Assembly: GCA_032622095.1 (NCBI GenBank)
Contig: CP136066.1
Coordinates: 196,034,816-196,098,815 of the forward strand
Reading direction: 5' to 3'
Length of the DNA: 64,000 nt
From: Siphonodentalium dalli
Taxonomy: Eukaryota > Mollusca > Scaphopoda > Gadilida > Siphonodentaliidae
Shown: positions 22,511-34,603 of the stretch, piece by piece
How positions within the stretch are numbered: the first letter of the stretch is position 1
How the letters are laid out: each line of letters starts with the position of its first letter
Notes under the pieces: model-generated
Seen by the model: only the letters and a program-made list of their open reading frames with translations
The model's database searches: none
Told to the model about the DNA's origin: nothing
Position numbers and translations under genes: made by a program

Positions 22511-22989
22511 GGGACAAGCCTTAATTTAGCGTGCCTGTCATTTGCAGAATGAGGTCCCCAGAGTGACGTTATCCCGCATAGCGGACTAGCATCACTAAAT
22601 TCACCTTCTGGGAACCCCATTCTGCATGGCTTCATCTGCCATGCATGGGAGACATAGACTCAGATTGATGTTCCCAAATGGTGAATATAGTGATGTACAC
22701 CCATTGGGAACCTCGATTATGCAATATCTCGTCTGCCAATTTGGGGATACAGAGAAACTAAACTAACTAAACTAAAACAGAAATATAATATATGTGAAGA
22801 AGTTTCTATAGAAATTTGATAATAAAGAAACTTTTCAGAGAAGATGAGGCCTAAGCCTAAGTCGAATGAGGTCCCCAATGAGTGAATTTAGTGATGCTAG
22901 CCCACTGTGCGGGATAGCGTCACTAAATTCACCCTCTGTGGACCTCATTATGCAAATGACCGGCACACTAAACTCAGGCTTGATCTGGG
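22511..22989. mobile_element. Complex foldback directly downstream of the zinc-finger gene
   Basis: The outer arms pair: CAAGCCTTAATTTAGCGTGCC near 22514 and GGCACACTAAACTCAGGCTTG near 22963, each followed inward by the complement of TCATTTGCA-AATGAGGTCC. Each arm and the middle hold a smaller palindrome built on AATTTAGTGATGCTA. The most complete is 22867-22949, from ATGAGGTCCCC to GTGGACCTCAT; others lie at about 22550-22625 and 22670-22730. It begins only about 17 bp after the stop codon, so any 3' UTR would contain it. Confidence 0.8.
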
Positions 22990-23613
22990 AGATTGATTCA
23001 CGGTGACCCACTCAACATCGAAAACTTGAGCAGCGCTTGGTGGCAGTTTTATTGAAACCCTCACTATATGCGACCACGAATCACGCGGCACACCATTACA
23101 TGGATCTCCGGTAAACACCGCGAACCTTCTGTATATGCTGTTTTCTTATGCTGTCCCCGATGGTTTTTGCACCTGTTAGTGCCGGACAACTCCTCATACC
23201 CTGTATAAACGCCATACTCATGTTGGGCATTGGTCAACTGCGGAAGTGGTAATGTAACATATGGTACATCACATCCTTCCGCAGGTGACATATATGTCCA
23301 GTAATAACTCAAATAATTCTTCATCTTTACAATTTCTGTTAATCTGTTACTTGTTATATGTATATCACATATATACCATGTATACCTGTTTATTTTTATC
23401 TTTTCATGTAGGTTGTCCTACACCAATATGTGCCTTAAAGCCAAGTAAAACGTATCTTATGTTATCTTATTATGCAGCGGAAAGAACTTTGCATATTGGT
23501 ATGTACAATTTCCACAAATTGTCATTTCGCCATCATTGAAAGTTTGAACAACAATACTGGATACTTGTCAATAGTGTCATGACATAATGTGCAATGGCGT
23601 AAAATATTCTAAG
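22990..23613. other. Intergenic, no gene seen
   Basis: Short open frames on both strands (23064-23324 minus, 23261-23539 plus) do not resemble known proteins. Nothing repetitive stands out. Confidence 0.45.
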
Positions 23614-23764
23614 TAGTTGTGCAGAATTGGTCACTGTAATCGGGTTTTGTGTGATAAAGGTACCCAGGTTTTGAAAATTGTGATAAATGTGACCATGTTG
23701 GGAAAAATCGTGATAATGGTACCCAAGTTCATCTGCGGTCAACGGGGTATTTTTGTGTTACACT

Positions 23765-24345
23765 TCAGGACAACATATCAATTAAAGATGGATTATCTTT
23801 TTAAATAACAAATTTTAAATAGTTGCGTGGGTATAAAATAATAGATATGAACTGAAGTCCTATGTCCGGAAAAGCTTCTATCAATTAATATTGATTTTAT
23901 TTCGAATATTAAATCGGGCCCATTTATGTTACTATTTTTAGAACCGACCATTCGGATGAGACCGTATTGCGATATAGAGCACTGGGCTGTTCCTACGGCT
24001 ACGCAACGAATGCCAAATGTCACAGATTGGTTGTTTGTACTGTTTTGTTCCACAGATATAAGCGATAATGAGTATAATTAACGTTTATTTGTGACAAAAT
24101 TGCACAATATAATTTCTGGTCTCTGTTAACAGTAACCAATATTGTTCGTTAGCTGAACAAACACACCTTTTTAGACCAGAAAATATTCGAAATAAAATTA
24201 ATATTAATCGATAGAAGCATTTCCGGACAGGAGTCTTCGATTCAGATCTAATATTTTATACCCCGGTAACTATATAATACATGTTTACAAAGAGATAATC
24301 CACCTTTAAAGGATACATTAGTTGATATACTTCATCGGGACTACA
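23765..24345. mobile_element. Foldback family with CTATCAATTAATATTGATTT arms
   Basis: The left arm reads GTATAAAATAATAGATATGA, TGTCCGGAAAAGCTTCTATC, TTAATATTGATTTTATTTCG. The right arm (24185-24345) carries the reverse complements, and pairing extends outward through GGATTATCT. The arms are about 130-150 bp and the spacer about 240 bp. Related single arms occur at about 54985-55040 and 57335-57430. Confidence 0.7.
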
Positions 24346-24809
24346 TCATTTCAATTTAGAGCATGCAGTACAAGCAATTTAAAACTGAAGCAACGGCTTA
24401 AAACCAAACGAATTTCCAGCAAAGATATTTAATTCTCGTTTAGTTTGAGATTCGACGAACCTGCATGCATGGGTACCTTTAAGTTAGTGCGCTGTGGTTT
24501 GTTTACACACTGACGATTTTTAAATAACAGATGATTATTGTTCTAAACGACTGTTGAACAGACTTCATATAGTGTGTGAGCAAAGTCTTAATAATTCTCC
24601 TTAGTAAATGCAGCCAAAACATACTTCAAAACTTGTTATTGAGAAAATTGACCGTTGCATATTCATTCATATCCATTTATATCCACACAAATGAAACCTA
24701 TTTGTTTATTCACTGGAATCCATATCAATATTTAAATCCAAGTTATATATTAATCTAATCTAATTATAGTGAAATATTTAAATTCTTTATGTAGCCATTA
24801 TTGATTGTA

Positions 24810-24945
24810 TTTTGTCATTCAGGGGTGCCGGGTAGACGGCCATCATAGGCCACGGCACTCCACACAATACACATAAATTAACTTATATTATATTGTATTA
24901 ATGTATAATGTATTGTGAAATAAAATATTATCCTATTATCCTACC
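24810..24945 (+). repeat. Possible retroelement 3' tail
   Basis: A small stem (GTGCCG with CGGCAC around 24826-24858) is followed by AT-rich sequence with AATAAAAT and the short direct repeat ATTATCCTATTATCCTA. Such a layout is common at the 3' end of non-LTR elements. No coding part is present, so this remains tentative. Confidence 0.3.
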
Positions 24946-25060
24946 TTTATCACTGTTCTCCCCAACCTGGGTATCTTTGCCACAATTTTCAGAACTTGCA
25001 TTGGTACCTTTATCACACAAAATAAACCCCGGTGAGAGTGACCAATTCTGCAGTAGTTGT

Positions 25061-26545
25061 CTGTGTTGTGGTTCGTTGCGATTCTCAGTGGTTCGCGGTG
25101 AGATCTTTGTGGTTCGCGGTGATTCTTGGTGGTTCGCGGTGATTATTGGTGGTTCGCGGTGATTCTTGGTTGTCGCGGTGATTATTGGTGGTTCGCGGTG
25201 ATTCTTCTTTGTTGTCGCGGTGATTCTTGGTGGTTCGCGGTGATTCTTGGTGGTTCGCGGTGATTATTGGTGGTTCGCGGTGATTCTTGGTGGTTCGCGG
25301 TGATTCTTGGTGGTTCGCGGTGATTCTTGGTGGTTCGCGGTGATTCTTGGTAGTTCGCGGTGATTCTTGGTGGTTCGCGGTGATTCTTGGTTGTCGCGGT
25401 GATTCTTGGTGGTTCGTTGCGACTCTCAGTGGTTCGCGGTGATTCTTCTTGGTTGTCGCGGTGATTATTGGTGGTTCGCGGTGATTATTGGTGGTTCGCG
25501 GTGATTATTGGTGGTTCGCGGTGATTCTTGGTGGTTCGCGGTGATTCTTCTTGGTTGTCGCGGTGATTCTTGGTTGTCGCGGTGATTCTTGGTGGTTCGC
25601 GGTGATTCTTCTTGGTTGTCGCGGTGATTCTTGGTTGTCGCGGTGATTCTTGGTGGTTCGCGGTGATTCTTGGTGGTTCGCGGTGATTCTTGGTTGTCGC
25701 GGTGATTATTGGTGGTTCGCGGTGATTCTTGGTTGTCGCGGTGATTCTTGGTGGTTCGCGGTGATTCTTGGTTGTCGCGGTGATTCTTGGTGGTTCGCGG
25801 TGATTATTGGTGGTTCGCGGTGATTATTGGTGGTTCGCGGTGATTCTTGGTGGTTCGCGGTGATTATTGGTGGTTCGCGGTGATTCTTGGTTGTCGCGGT
25901 GATTATTGGTGGTTCGCGGTGATTATTGGTGGTTCGCGGTGATTATTGGTGGTTCGCGGTGATTATTGGTGGTTCGCGGTGATTCTTGGTGGTTCGCGGT
26001 GATTCGATTCTTGGTGGTTCGCGGCGATTCTTGGTGGTTCTTTGTTGTCGCGGTCATTCTTGGTGGTTCGCGGTCATTCTTGGTGGTTCGCGGTCATTCT
26101 TGGTGGTTCGCGGTCATTCTTGGTGGTTCGCGGTCATTCTTGGTGGTTCGCGGTCATTCTTGGTGGTTCGCGGTGATTCTTGGTTGTCGTGGTGATTATT
26201 GGTGGTTCGCGGTGATTATTGGTGGTTCGCGGTGATTATTGGTGGTTCGCGGTGATTCTTGGTGGTTCGCGGTGATTCTTGGTGGTTCGCGGTGATTCGA
26301 TTCTTGGTGGTTCGCGGTGATTCGATTCTTGGTGGTTCTTTGTTGTCGCGGTGATTATTGGTGGTTCGCGGTCATTATTGGTGGTTCGCGGTGATTATTG
26401 GTGGTTCGCGGTGATTATTGGTGGTTCGCGGTGATTCTTGGTGGTTCGCGGTGATTATTGGTGGTTCGCGGTCATTCTTGGTGGTTCGCGGTGATTCTTG
26501 GTGGTTCGCGGTGAGTCTTGGTTGTCGCGGTGATTATTGCTGAAC
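25061..26545. repeat. 20 bp minisatellite array, about 73 units
   Basis: The unit is essentially GATTCTTGGTGGTTCGCGGT. Frequent variants are ATTATTGG in place of TTCTTGG, a 19 bp GGTTGTCGCGGT form and a longer TTCTTCTTGG form. The variants are not randomly mixed: GTCATT units cluster at about 26052-26165, and a GATTCGATTCTTGG...TTTGTTGTCGC block occurs at about 26001-26050 and 26297-26350. Open frames across it repeat every 20 residues because 20 is not a multiple of 3; they are not genes. The array is strongly G/T biased on the plus strand. Confidence 0.95.
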
Positions 26546-26701
26546 TACGTTCAGTCTCCAGGATGTTGATCTTATTAACTGCTCCACGCAAGTTCACCGC
26601 GAAAAATTCCACAGTGGACTTAGTGGGGTCCTCATGGTGGTCAGTGTTTTGCCTATAGCACACGTTTTACGTATTGCAGTTTTGGGACATCTTGTACTAT
26701 A

Positions 26702-26899
26702 AAGATTAACAAAGTCACTCTATCCGACGCTTTCGACACCACGGCCTTTATCAACGTACACAATACGGTGTTACACATCTATTTAGACAATATTTGACTG
26801 TCAACTATTGTCTACATACGAGTCTGTAGGCTCTATATATATGTGAAACATTTGTTTTGTACGTTGATAAAGGTTCAGATAGAGTGACTTTGTTATCTT
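26702..26899. mobile_element. 198 bp foldback MITE
   Basis: The left end AAGATTAACAAAGTCACTCT pairs with AGAGTGACTTTGTTATCTT on the right. CCTTTATCAACGTACA pairs with TGTACGTTGATAAAGG further in. The two stretches are separated by a longer unpaired insert in the left arm. The centre contains CAATATTTGACTGTCAACTATTG. Confidence 0.75.
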
Positions 26900-27181
26900 C
26901 TCCGTGCACGAAAGATAAGTTTATTTGATAGTGAATTTTATATCTACATGTATATATGACACACATATTGCTATATTCCGGCTGATTACGTAAATTCAGC
27001 TTGTGTGGTAATTTCAACCAAATGCTATCCAGATAGCTTGGGTGACGTACATGTAAATGACGTCATTCATGAAATTCAATCCAACTGATGCCACCATAAT
27101 GATTCAACCTCGTATTGTGTTGATTAGATGACTAACTACTATGTGAACTAAATAGTAGCAATTTATTTATACTTAAGATTA

Positions 27182-27912
27182 CTTTACTCGTAATTAATTT
27201 CGCGCAGTACTATTTTTCGCTCAGTTTTAAATTAGCACACTTTGAATTAGCACACTTTGAATTCGCACATTTTCGTAAAAGTCTTGTATCTGTCTATCTA
27301 ATGACAGATTAATTTCTTAATCGTTCCCGAAGATACACGTTTATATTGAGGACAATCACGCCAGAAATTTACATCGAGCAGGACATCACTGCATCATCAT
27401 TTTGGTTTGAAGATGCTCCAAATGATTATTTTGTTATTTAAAAGAGCTGTGGAGTATAGAATTATCGAACTGAACTCGAAAGAAGTATAACCATAACAGC
27501 GTATAGCCTTCTGACTTCAAGAAATCAACAATTGGCAGCGTGCAGTTTAAAGTTGTAAAATTGTATCCAGGGTTTTGGATATGGAACGTGCATTCTTTCG
27601 TGTTCATTCAGCTTTGAATGTGTGCACGTTTTACAAGCACTGTAACAACGAATTTTACCGCATGACTTCTTGCTTTACATGATGTGAATAATGATGTCGG
27701 GGTTAGTTGACTGCATATGAATATAATTGTCTATTCAGTCCATTGAGTCCAATCTTCAGTGATGTAACAGTATGCACCTTATTAATATAACCCTCTTATT
27801 TTCCCTATGGACATTTGGTTTAAACCCAGGAGACGTACTATGTTTCGCTCAGTTTTAAATACCGATGGGTGCGCGAAATATAGTTATTTCTCGAATTTAA
27901 TTACGAGTAAGG
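27182..27912. mobile_element. TA-flanked TIR element, family member 1 (731 bp)
   Basis: It starts CTTTACTCGTAATTAATTTC with TA just outside (27180-27181) and ends with the inverted CGAGTAAGG followed by TA (27913-27914). The subterminal GTACTATTTTTCGCTCAGTT and internal TTCGTAAAAGTCTTGTATCT, GAAGATACA and GCATCATCATTTTG are shared in order with 45631-46404 and 46405-47180. No transposase is present. TA target sites suggest Tc1/mariner-related mobilisation. Confidence 0.85.
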
Positions 27913-27997
27913 TATCGACTGATGCTGTGTAATAAATACAGACCCACACAGACGTGTGAAGGAGATGAACTTTATCTTACTCATTTGTTATGCTTGA

Positions 27998-28556
27998 CGA
28001 CTCTCGTTGTAATATTGCACCACAACAACCTCGTGTGATAGCGTTCACCACGATCACACGCCGTGCCATTCTGTCTATTTATATTGCGTATCGTTTCGAG
28101 ATTATAGAGGGACAATTATAGTTAAGTTTATGTGTCAATTGTTTTTCAACATTTTCCTTACCCTATGAAACATACGATGGTTCAGGATGGATAACTCCAT
28201 TATCTACGTGAAGCGTTATTCACAGACTCAACCTGACATCGAATAATTATACAATAGTAACAATTCTTCAGAAGTGTATAATGATATCCACCACAGTATG
28301 TATATTGTATAATAAACTATTGTAATATCGCACAAAACTTTTGGACACCTTTGTAGCTTATGCTTATGACGGAAAGTGTTGTCATTATTGGTTTTTCAGA
28401 GCTAAATTGGATTATGCCTTTTTTTTATTGAACTACGAAACAGTCATATCAATTCGACTATACATTATAATAATTAAAGAATCAATAAATTGAATTTAGG
28501 ATTTGCCACATCTGATTTTCTGTGCTAATAGTTCATCGCCCCGACTGGTCGTGAGC
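27998..28556. repeat. Left copy of satellite-flanking duplicated segment
   Basis: From about CGTTGTAATATTGCACCACAA to TTCATCGCC...ACTGGTCGTGAG, this segment is repeated at 29102-29795 in the same orientation. Each copy is followed directly by 47 bp satellite units. The copies differ by scattered substitutions and small indels. No gene is seen. Confidence 0.8.
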
Positions 28557-29012
28557 ACCCGTACGAACGTGAGACATGGTATAACTCATCTCGATTGGCG
28601 ACCGACATACGAGTGTGAGACATGGCATAACACATCCAGAGTAGCGAGCACCCGTATGAGTGTGAGACATGGCATATATCATCTCGAGCAGCGACGCCCA
28701 TTCGAGTGACCCATGTCATAAACAATCGAGTAGCGACTGCCCATCTGAGAGAGGCATGGCATTAATCATCTCTGGTAGCGACCGCCCATTCGAGTGAGAC
28801 ATAGCCTAAATAATCTCTCCCACTAGCGACCGCCCATACGAGTGAGACATAGCATAAATAATCGAGTAACAACCGCCCATACGAGTGAGACAATGCATAA
28901 ATAATCTTACAGAGAAGCGACCACCCATACGAGTGTGATGCACGGCATAAATCAGCTTGAGTAGTGACCGCCCATACGAGTGTGAGGCATGGCATAAATC
29001 ATCTCCTGTTTC
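28550..29012. repeat. 47 bp satellite, short diverged block
   Basis: About ten units related to CGACCGCCCATACGAGTGTG and GAGACATGGCATAAATCATC. They are more diverged from each other than those of the main array, and several are shortened to CGAGTGAGACAT. The block stops abruptly at CTCCTGTTTCACATGTG near 29012. Confidence 0.9.
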
Positions 29013-29101
29013 ACATGTGTAATTGACAGCGTTCGCATATAATGAAATACTACTGATAATAATTAAGAACAGCTTATAGTAGTCCAAAAGTTTTCGCAGA
29101 A

Positions 29102-29795
29102 TCGACGACGTTGTAACATTTCACCACAACAATCTCGTGTGATAGCGTTCACACGCCGTGTCATTCTGTCTATTTATATTGCATTTTCGAGATTATAGAG
29201 GGACAACTATAGTTAAGTTTATGTGTCACAATTGGGTTTCAACATTTTCCTTACCTTATGAAACTTAAGATGGTTCACAATGGATAACTCCCTTACTATG
29301 TGAAGCGTTGTTCACTGATTCTCAACCTGTCAGACATCGAATAATTATACAACAGTAACAATACTTCAGAAGTGCATGATGATATCAACCCCGGTATGTA
29401 TATTGTATTTAAGAGTACACGATTGTAATATCGCACATCAACACTTTCAAGAGTTGGACCCCTTTATAGCTTTATATGGTCATGGCGGAAAGTTTTGTCA
29501 TTATAGGTTATTCAGAGTTATCTATCCTGGAAATGCGATAACGTAGAGCTAAATTGGATTATGTCTTTTTTATTGAACTACGAAACAGTCAGTTCGACTA
29601 TACATTATAATAATTAAATACATCAATAAAATAAGTTGAATTTCGTATGTGCCACACCTGATTTTGTGCACAGGCCCCTGGGGAAAAGTACTAAAATACC
29701 AATATACACTATAGTCTATTTTGGTATTTTAGTAATTTTCCGCAGGGGCCTGTGATTTTCTGTGCTAATTGTTCATCGCCGTTACTGGTCGTGAG
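29102..29795. repeat. Right copy of satellite-flanking duplicated segment
   Basis: Direct repeat of 27998-28556, ending at the same ACTGGTCGTGAG boundary just before the main array. It is longer because an 86 bp palindrome (29669-29754) and a short CTATCCTGGAAATGCGATAA-type insert have been added. It shows that satellite and flank were duplicated together. Confidence 0.8.
29669..29754. mobile_element. 86 bp palindromic insertion
   Basis: CACAGGCCCCTGGGGAAAA pairs with the closing TTTTCCGCAGGGGCCTGTG, and ACTAAAATACCAATA pairs with TATTTTGGTATTTTAGT. It is absent from the otherwise homologous 28500-28535, which reads straight through GATTTTCTGTGCTAAT. ATTTTGTG/ATTTTCTGTG lies on both sides and may be a target duplication. 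Confidence 0.85.
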
Positions 29796-30267
29796 AAATT
29801 GCAAAATGCGAGTGAGTAGCGACCGCCCATGCGAGTGTGAGAATTGGCATAAATAATCTCGAGTAGCGACCGCCAATACGAGTGTGAGGCGTGACAAACC
29901 ATCTCGATTAACGACCGCCCATACGAGTGTGAGACATGGCATAAACCATCTCGAGTAGCGAACGCCCATATGAGTGAGACATGGCATAAATCATCTCGAG
30001 TAGCGAACGCCCATATGAGTGTGAGACATGGCATAAATCATCTCGAGTAGTGACCGCCGATACGAATGTGAGACATGGCATAAATCATCTCGATTAGCGA
30101 CCGCCCATACTAGTGTGAAATATGGCATAATCATATCGAGTAGCGACCGCCCATTCAAGTGTGAGACATGGCATAAATCATCTAGAATAGCGACCGCCCA
30201 TACGAGTGTGAGATATGGCATAAAACATCTGGGGTAGCGACAGCCTGTACGAGTGTGAAACATGGCA

Positions 30268-33200
30268 TAATCATCTCGAGTAGCGACCGCCCATACGAGT
30301 GTGACATATGGCATAAATCATCACGACAATCGACCGCCCATACGAGTGTGAAACATGGCATAATGATCTCGAGTAGCGACCGCCCATACGAGTGTGAAAC
30401 ATGGCATAATGATCTCGAGTAGCGACCGCCCAGTCAAGTGTGAGACAAGGCATAGATCATATAGAATAGCAACCGCCCATACGAGTGTGAGACATGGCAT
30501 AAAACATCTCAACTAGCGACCGCCCATACGAGTTTGAAACATGGCATAATCTCGGGTAGCGACCGCCCGTACGAGTGTTATACATGTCATAAACCATCCC
30601 GAATAGCGACCGCCCATACGAGTGTGAGACATGGCATAAACCATCTCGAGTAGCGACCGCCCATACTAGTGTCAGACATGGCATAAATAATCTCGAATAG
30701 CGACCGCCCATACGAATGAGACATGGCATAAATCATCACGAGTAGGTAGCGACTCCCCATACGAGTGTGAGACATGGCATATATCATCTCGAGTAGCGAT
30801 CGCCCATACGAATGAGAAATGGCATAAATCATCTCGGCTAGCGATTGAGACATGATATAAATAATTTCGAGAAGCGACCGCCAATACGAGTGTGAGACAT
30901 GGTATAAATCATCTCGAGTAGCGACCGCCCATACGAGTGTGAAACATGGCATAAACCACCCCGAGTAGCGACCGCCCATATACGATTGAGACTTGAAATA
31001 AATAATCTCGAGTAGTGACCGCCCATGCGAGTCTGAGACATGGCATAAATCATCTCGAGTAGCGACCGCCCATACGAGTGTGAGACATGGCATAAACCAT
31101 CCCGAGTAGCGACCGCCCATACAAGAGTGAGACATGGCATTACCGCCCATACGAGTGTGAGGCATGGCATAAATCATCTGAAATAGCGACCGCCCATACG
31201 AGTGAGAGACATGGCATAAATCATCTGGGATAGCGACCCCCCATACGAGTGTGAGACATGGTACAAGTCATCTCGAATAGCGACCGACCATGCGATTGAG
31301 ACATGATATAAATAATCTTGAGTAGCGACTGCAGATACCATTGAGACATGACATAAATAATCTCGAGTAGTGACCGCACATACGAGTGTCAGACATGGCA
31401 TAAATCATCTCCTCGAGTATTGACCGCCGATACGAATGTCAGACATGGCATAAATAATCTCGAGAAGTGACCGCCCATACGAGTGTGAGACTTGGCATAA
31501 ATCATCTCGGTTAGCGACCGCCCATACGAGTGTGAGACATGGCATAAATAATCTCGAGTAGTGACGCCCATACGAGTGTGAGACATGGCATACATTATAT
31601 CGGGTAGTGACCGCCCAAACGAGGGTGAGACATGGCATAAAACATCTCGAGTAGTGACCGCCCATACGAGTGAGAGACATGGCATAAATCATCTCGAGTA
31701 ATGACCACCCATACGAGTGTCAGACATGGCATACATAATCGAGTAACGTCCGCCCATACGAGTGAGAGACATGGCATAAATCATCTCGTTTAGCTAACGC
31801 CCATACGAGTGTGATAATGGCATAAATCATCTCGGCTAGCGACCGCACATACGAGTGAGAGACATGGCATAACTCATCTCGATTAGCGACCGCCCACACG
31901 AGTGTGAAACATGGCATAAATAATATCGACTAGCGACCGCCCATACGAGTGTGGGTCGTGGCATAAATCATCTCGAGTAGCGACGACACATACGAGTATG
32001 AGACATGGCATACATCATCTAATGGAGTAAAGACCGGCCATACCAGTGTGAGACATGGCATAAATAATCGAGTAACATCCGCCCATAAGAGTGTGAGACA
32101 TGGCATAAATAATCGAGCAACGTCCGCCGATACAAGTGTGAGCCATGGCATAAACCATCTCGAGTATTGACGCCCATACGAGTGTGAGACATGGTATAAT
32201 TCATCTCGAGTAACGACCGCCCATACGAGTGTGAGAGATGGCATAAATCATCTCGAGTAGCGACCGCCCATACTAGTTTGACACATGGCATAAATCATCT
32301 GGGGCAGCGACCGCCCATACGAGTGTGAGACATGGCATAAATCATCTCCAGTAGTGACGCCAATGCGATTGAGACATTACATAAATCATCTCGAGTAACG
32401 ACTGCACATACGATTGAGACATGAAATAAATAATCTCGAGTATTGACCGCCCATACGAGTGTGAGCTATGGCATAAATAACCTCGAGTAGTGACCGCCCA
32501 TGCGAGTGTGAGACATGGCATACATAATCTCGAGAAGTGACCGCTTATACGAGTGTCAGACATGGCATAAATAATATCGAGTAGTGACCGCCCATACGAG
32601 TGTCAGACATGGCATACATAATCGAGTAACATCCGCCCATACGAGTGAGAGACATGGCATAAATCATCTCGAGTATCGACCGCCCATACGAGTGTGAAGC
32701 ATGGCGTAAATAATCTCTAGTAGCGACCGCCCATACGAGTGTGAGACATGGCATAAATCATCTCGTTTAGCTACCGCCCATACTAGTGTGAGACATGGCA
32801 TCACTCATTTCGATTAGCGACCGCCCATACGAGTGTGAAACGTGGCATAAATCATCTCGAGTAGCGACCGACCATACGAGTGTGGGTCGTGGCATAAATC
32901 ATCTCGAGTAGCGACGGCAAATACGAGTATGAGACATGGCATACATCATCTAATGGAGTAAAGACCGGCCATACCAGTGTGAGACATGGCATAAATCATA
33001 TCGAATAGCGACCGCCCATACGAGTGTCAGACATGGCATAAATCATCTCGAGTAGCGACCGCCCATACGAGTGTGAGACATGGCATAAACCATCCCGAGT
33101 AGCGACCGCCCATACAAGAGTGAGACATGGCATTACCGCCCATACGAGTGTGAGGCATGGCATAAATCATCTGAAATAGCGACCGCCCATACGAGTGAGA

Positions 33201-34603
33201 GACATGGCATAAATCATCTGGGATAGCGACCCCCCATACGAGTGTGAGACATGGTATAAGTCATCTCGAATAGCGACCGACCATGCGATTGAGACATGAT
33301 ATAAATAATCTTGAGTAGCGACTGCAGATACCATTGAGACATGACATAAATAATCTCGAGTAGTGACCGCACATACGAGTGTCAGACATGGCATAAATAA
33401 TCTCGAGAAGTGACCGCTCATACGAGTGTGAGACTTGGCACAAATCATCTCGGTTAGCGACCGCCCATACGAGTGTGAGACATGGCATAAATAATCTCGA
33501 GTAGTGACGCCCATACGAGTGTGAGACATGGCATACATCATATCGGGTAGTGACCGCCCATGCGAGTGTGAGGCATGGCATAAATCATCTCGAGTAGTGA
33601 CCGCCCAAACGAGGGTGAGACATGGCATAAAACATCTCGAGTAGTGACCACCCATACGAGTGTCAGACATGGCATACATAATCGAGTAACGTCCGCCCAT
33701 ACGAGTGAGAGACATGGCATAAATCATCTCGTTTAGCTAACGCCCATACGAGAGTGATAATGGCATAAATCATCTCGGCTAGCGACCGCCCATACGAGTG
33801 AGAGAAATGGCATAACTCATCTCGATTAGCGACCGCCCATACGAGTGTGAAACATGGCATAAATAATATCGACTAGCGACCGCCCATACGAGTGTGGGTC
33901 GTGGCATAAATCATCTCGAGTAGCGACGACACATACGAGTATGAGACATGGCATACATCATCTAATGGAGTAAAGACCGGCCATACCAGTGTGAGACATG
34001 GCATAAATAATCGAGTAACATCCGCCCATAAGAGTGTGAGACATGGCATAAATAATCGAGCAACGTCCGCCGATACAAGTGTGAGCCATGGCATAAACCA
34101 TCTCGAGTGTTTACGCCCATACGAGTGTGAGACATGGTATAATTCATCTCGAGTAACGACCGCCCATACGAGTGTGAGAGATGGCATAAATCATCTCGAG
34201 TAGCGACCGCCCATACTAGTTTGACACATGGCATAAATCATCTGGGGCAGCGACCGCCCATACGAGTGTGAGACATGGCATAAATCATCTCCAGTAGTGA
34301 CGCCAATGCGATTGAGACATTACATAAATCATCTCGAGTAACGACTGCACATACGATTGAGACATGAAATAAATAATCTCGAGTATTGACCGCCCATACG
34401 AGTGTGAGGTATGGCATAAATAACATCGAGTAGTGACCGCCCATGCGAGTGTGAGACATGGCATACATAATCTCGAGAAGTGACCGCTTATACGAGTGTC
34501 AGACATGGCATAAATAATATCGAGTAGTGACCGCCCATACGAGTGTCAGACATGGCATACATAATCGAGTAACGTCCGCCCATACGAGTGAGAGACATGG
34601 CAT
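30268..34603. repeat. Higher-order block, copy 1 (4336 bp)
   Basis: This block of satellite units is repeated at 34604-38939 with a constant offset of 4336 bp and no visible indel. The only difference I noticed in the unit bodies is T at 30993 against G at 35329. Inside it, 31040-32675 recurs at about 33033-34618 with an offset of 1993 bp that falls to 1943 bp after a unit-sized deletion. Confidence 0.9.

Larger units (their letters stand above)
23614..25058. repeat. Inverted arms enclosing 1.4 kb beside the minisatellite
   Basis: The left arm (about 23614-23712) contains GCAGAATTGGTCACTG, TTTTGTGTGATAAAGGTACC and GAAAATTGTG. The right arm (about 24950-25058) contains their reverse complements. 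GTGACCAATTCTGCAGTAGT lies at the extreme right, directly before the first minisatellite unit. The interior holds another foldback (23765-24345) and a possible retroelement tail. Confidence 0.65.

Noticed and set aside
25966-26235. Plus-strand frames reading WWFAVI repeats
   Set aside because: Produced by the 20 bp minisatellite period. The peptide repeats every 20 residues and has no gene structure around it.
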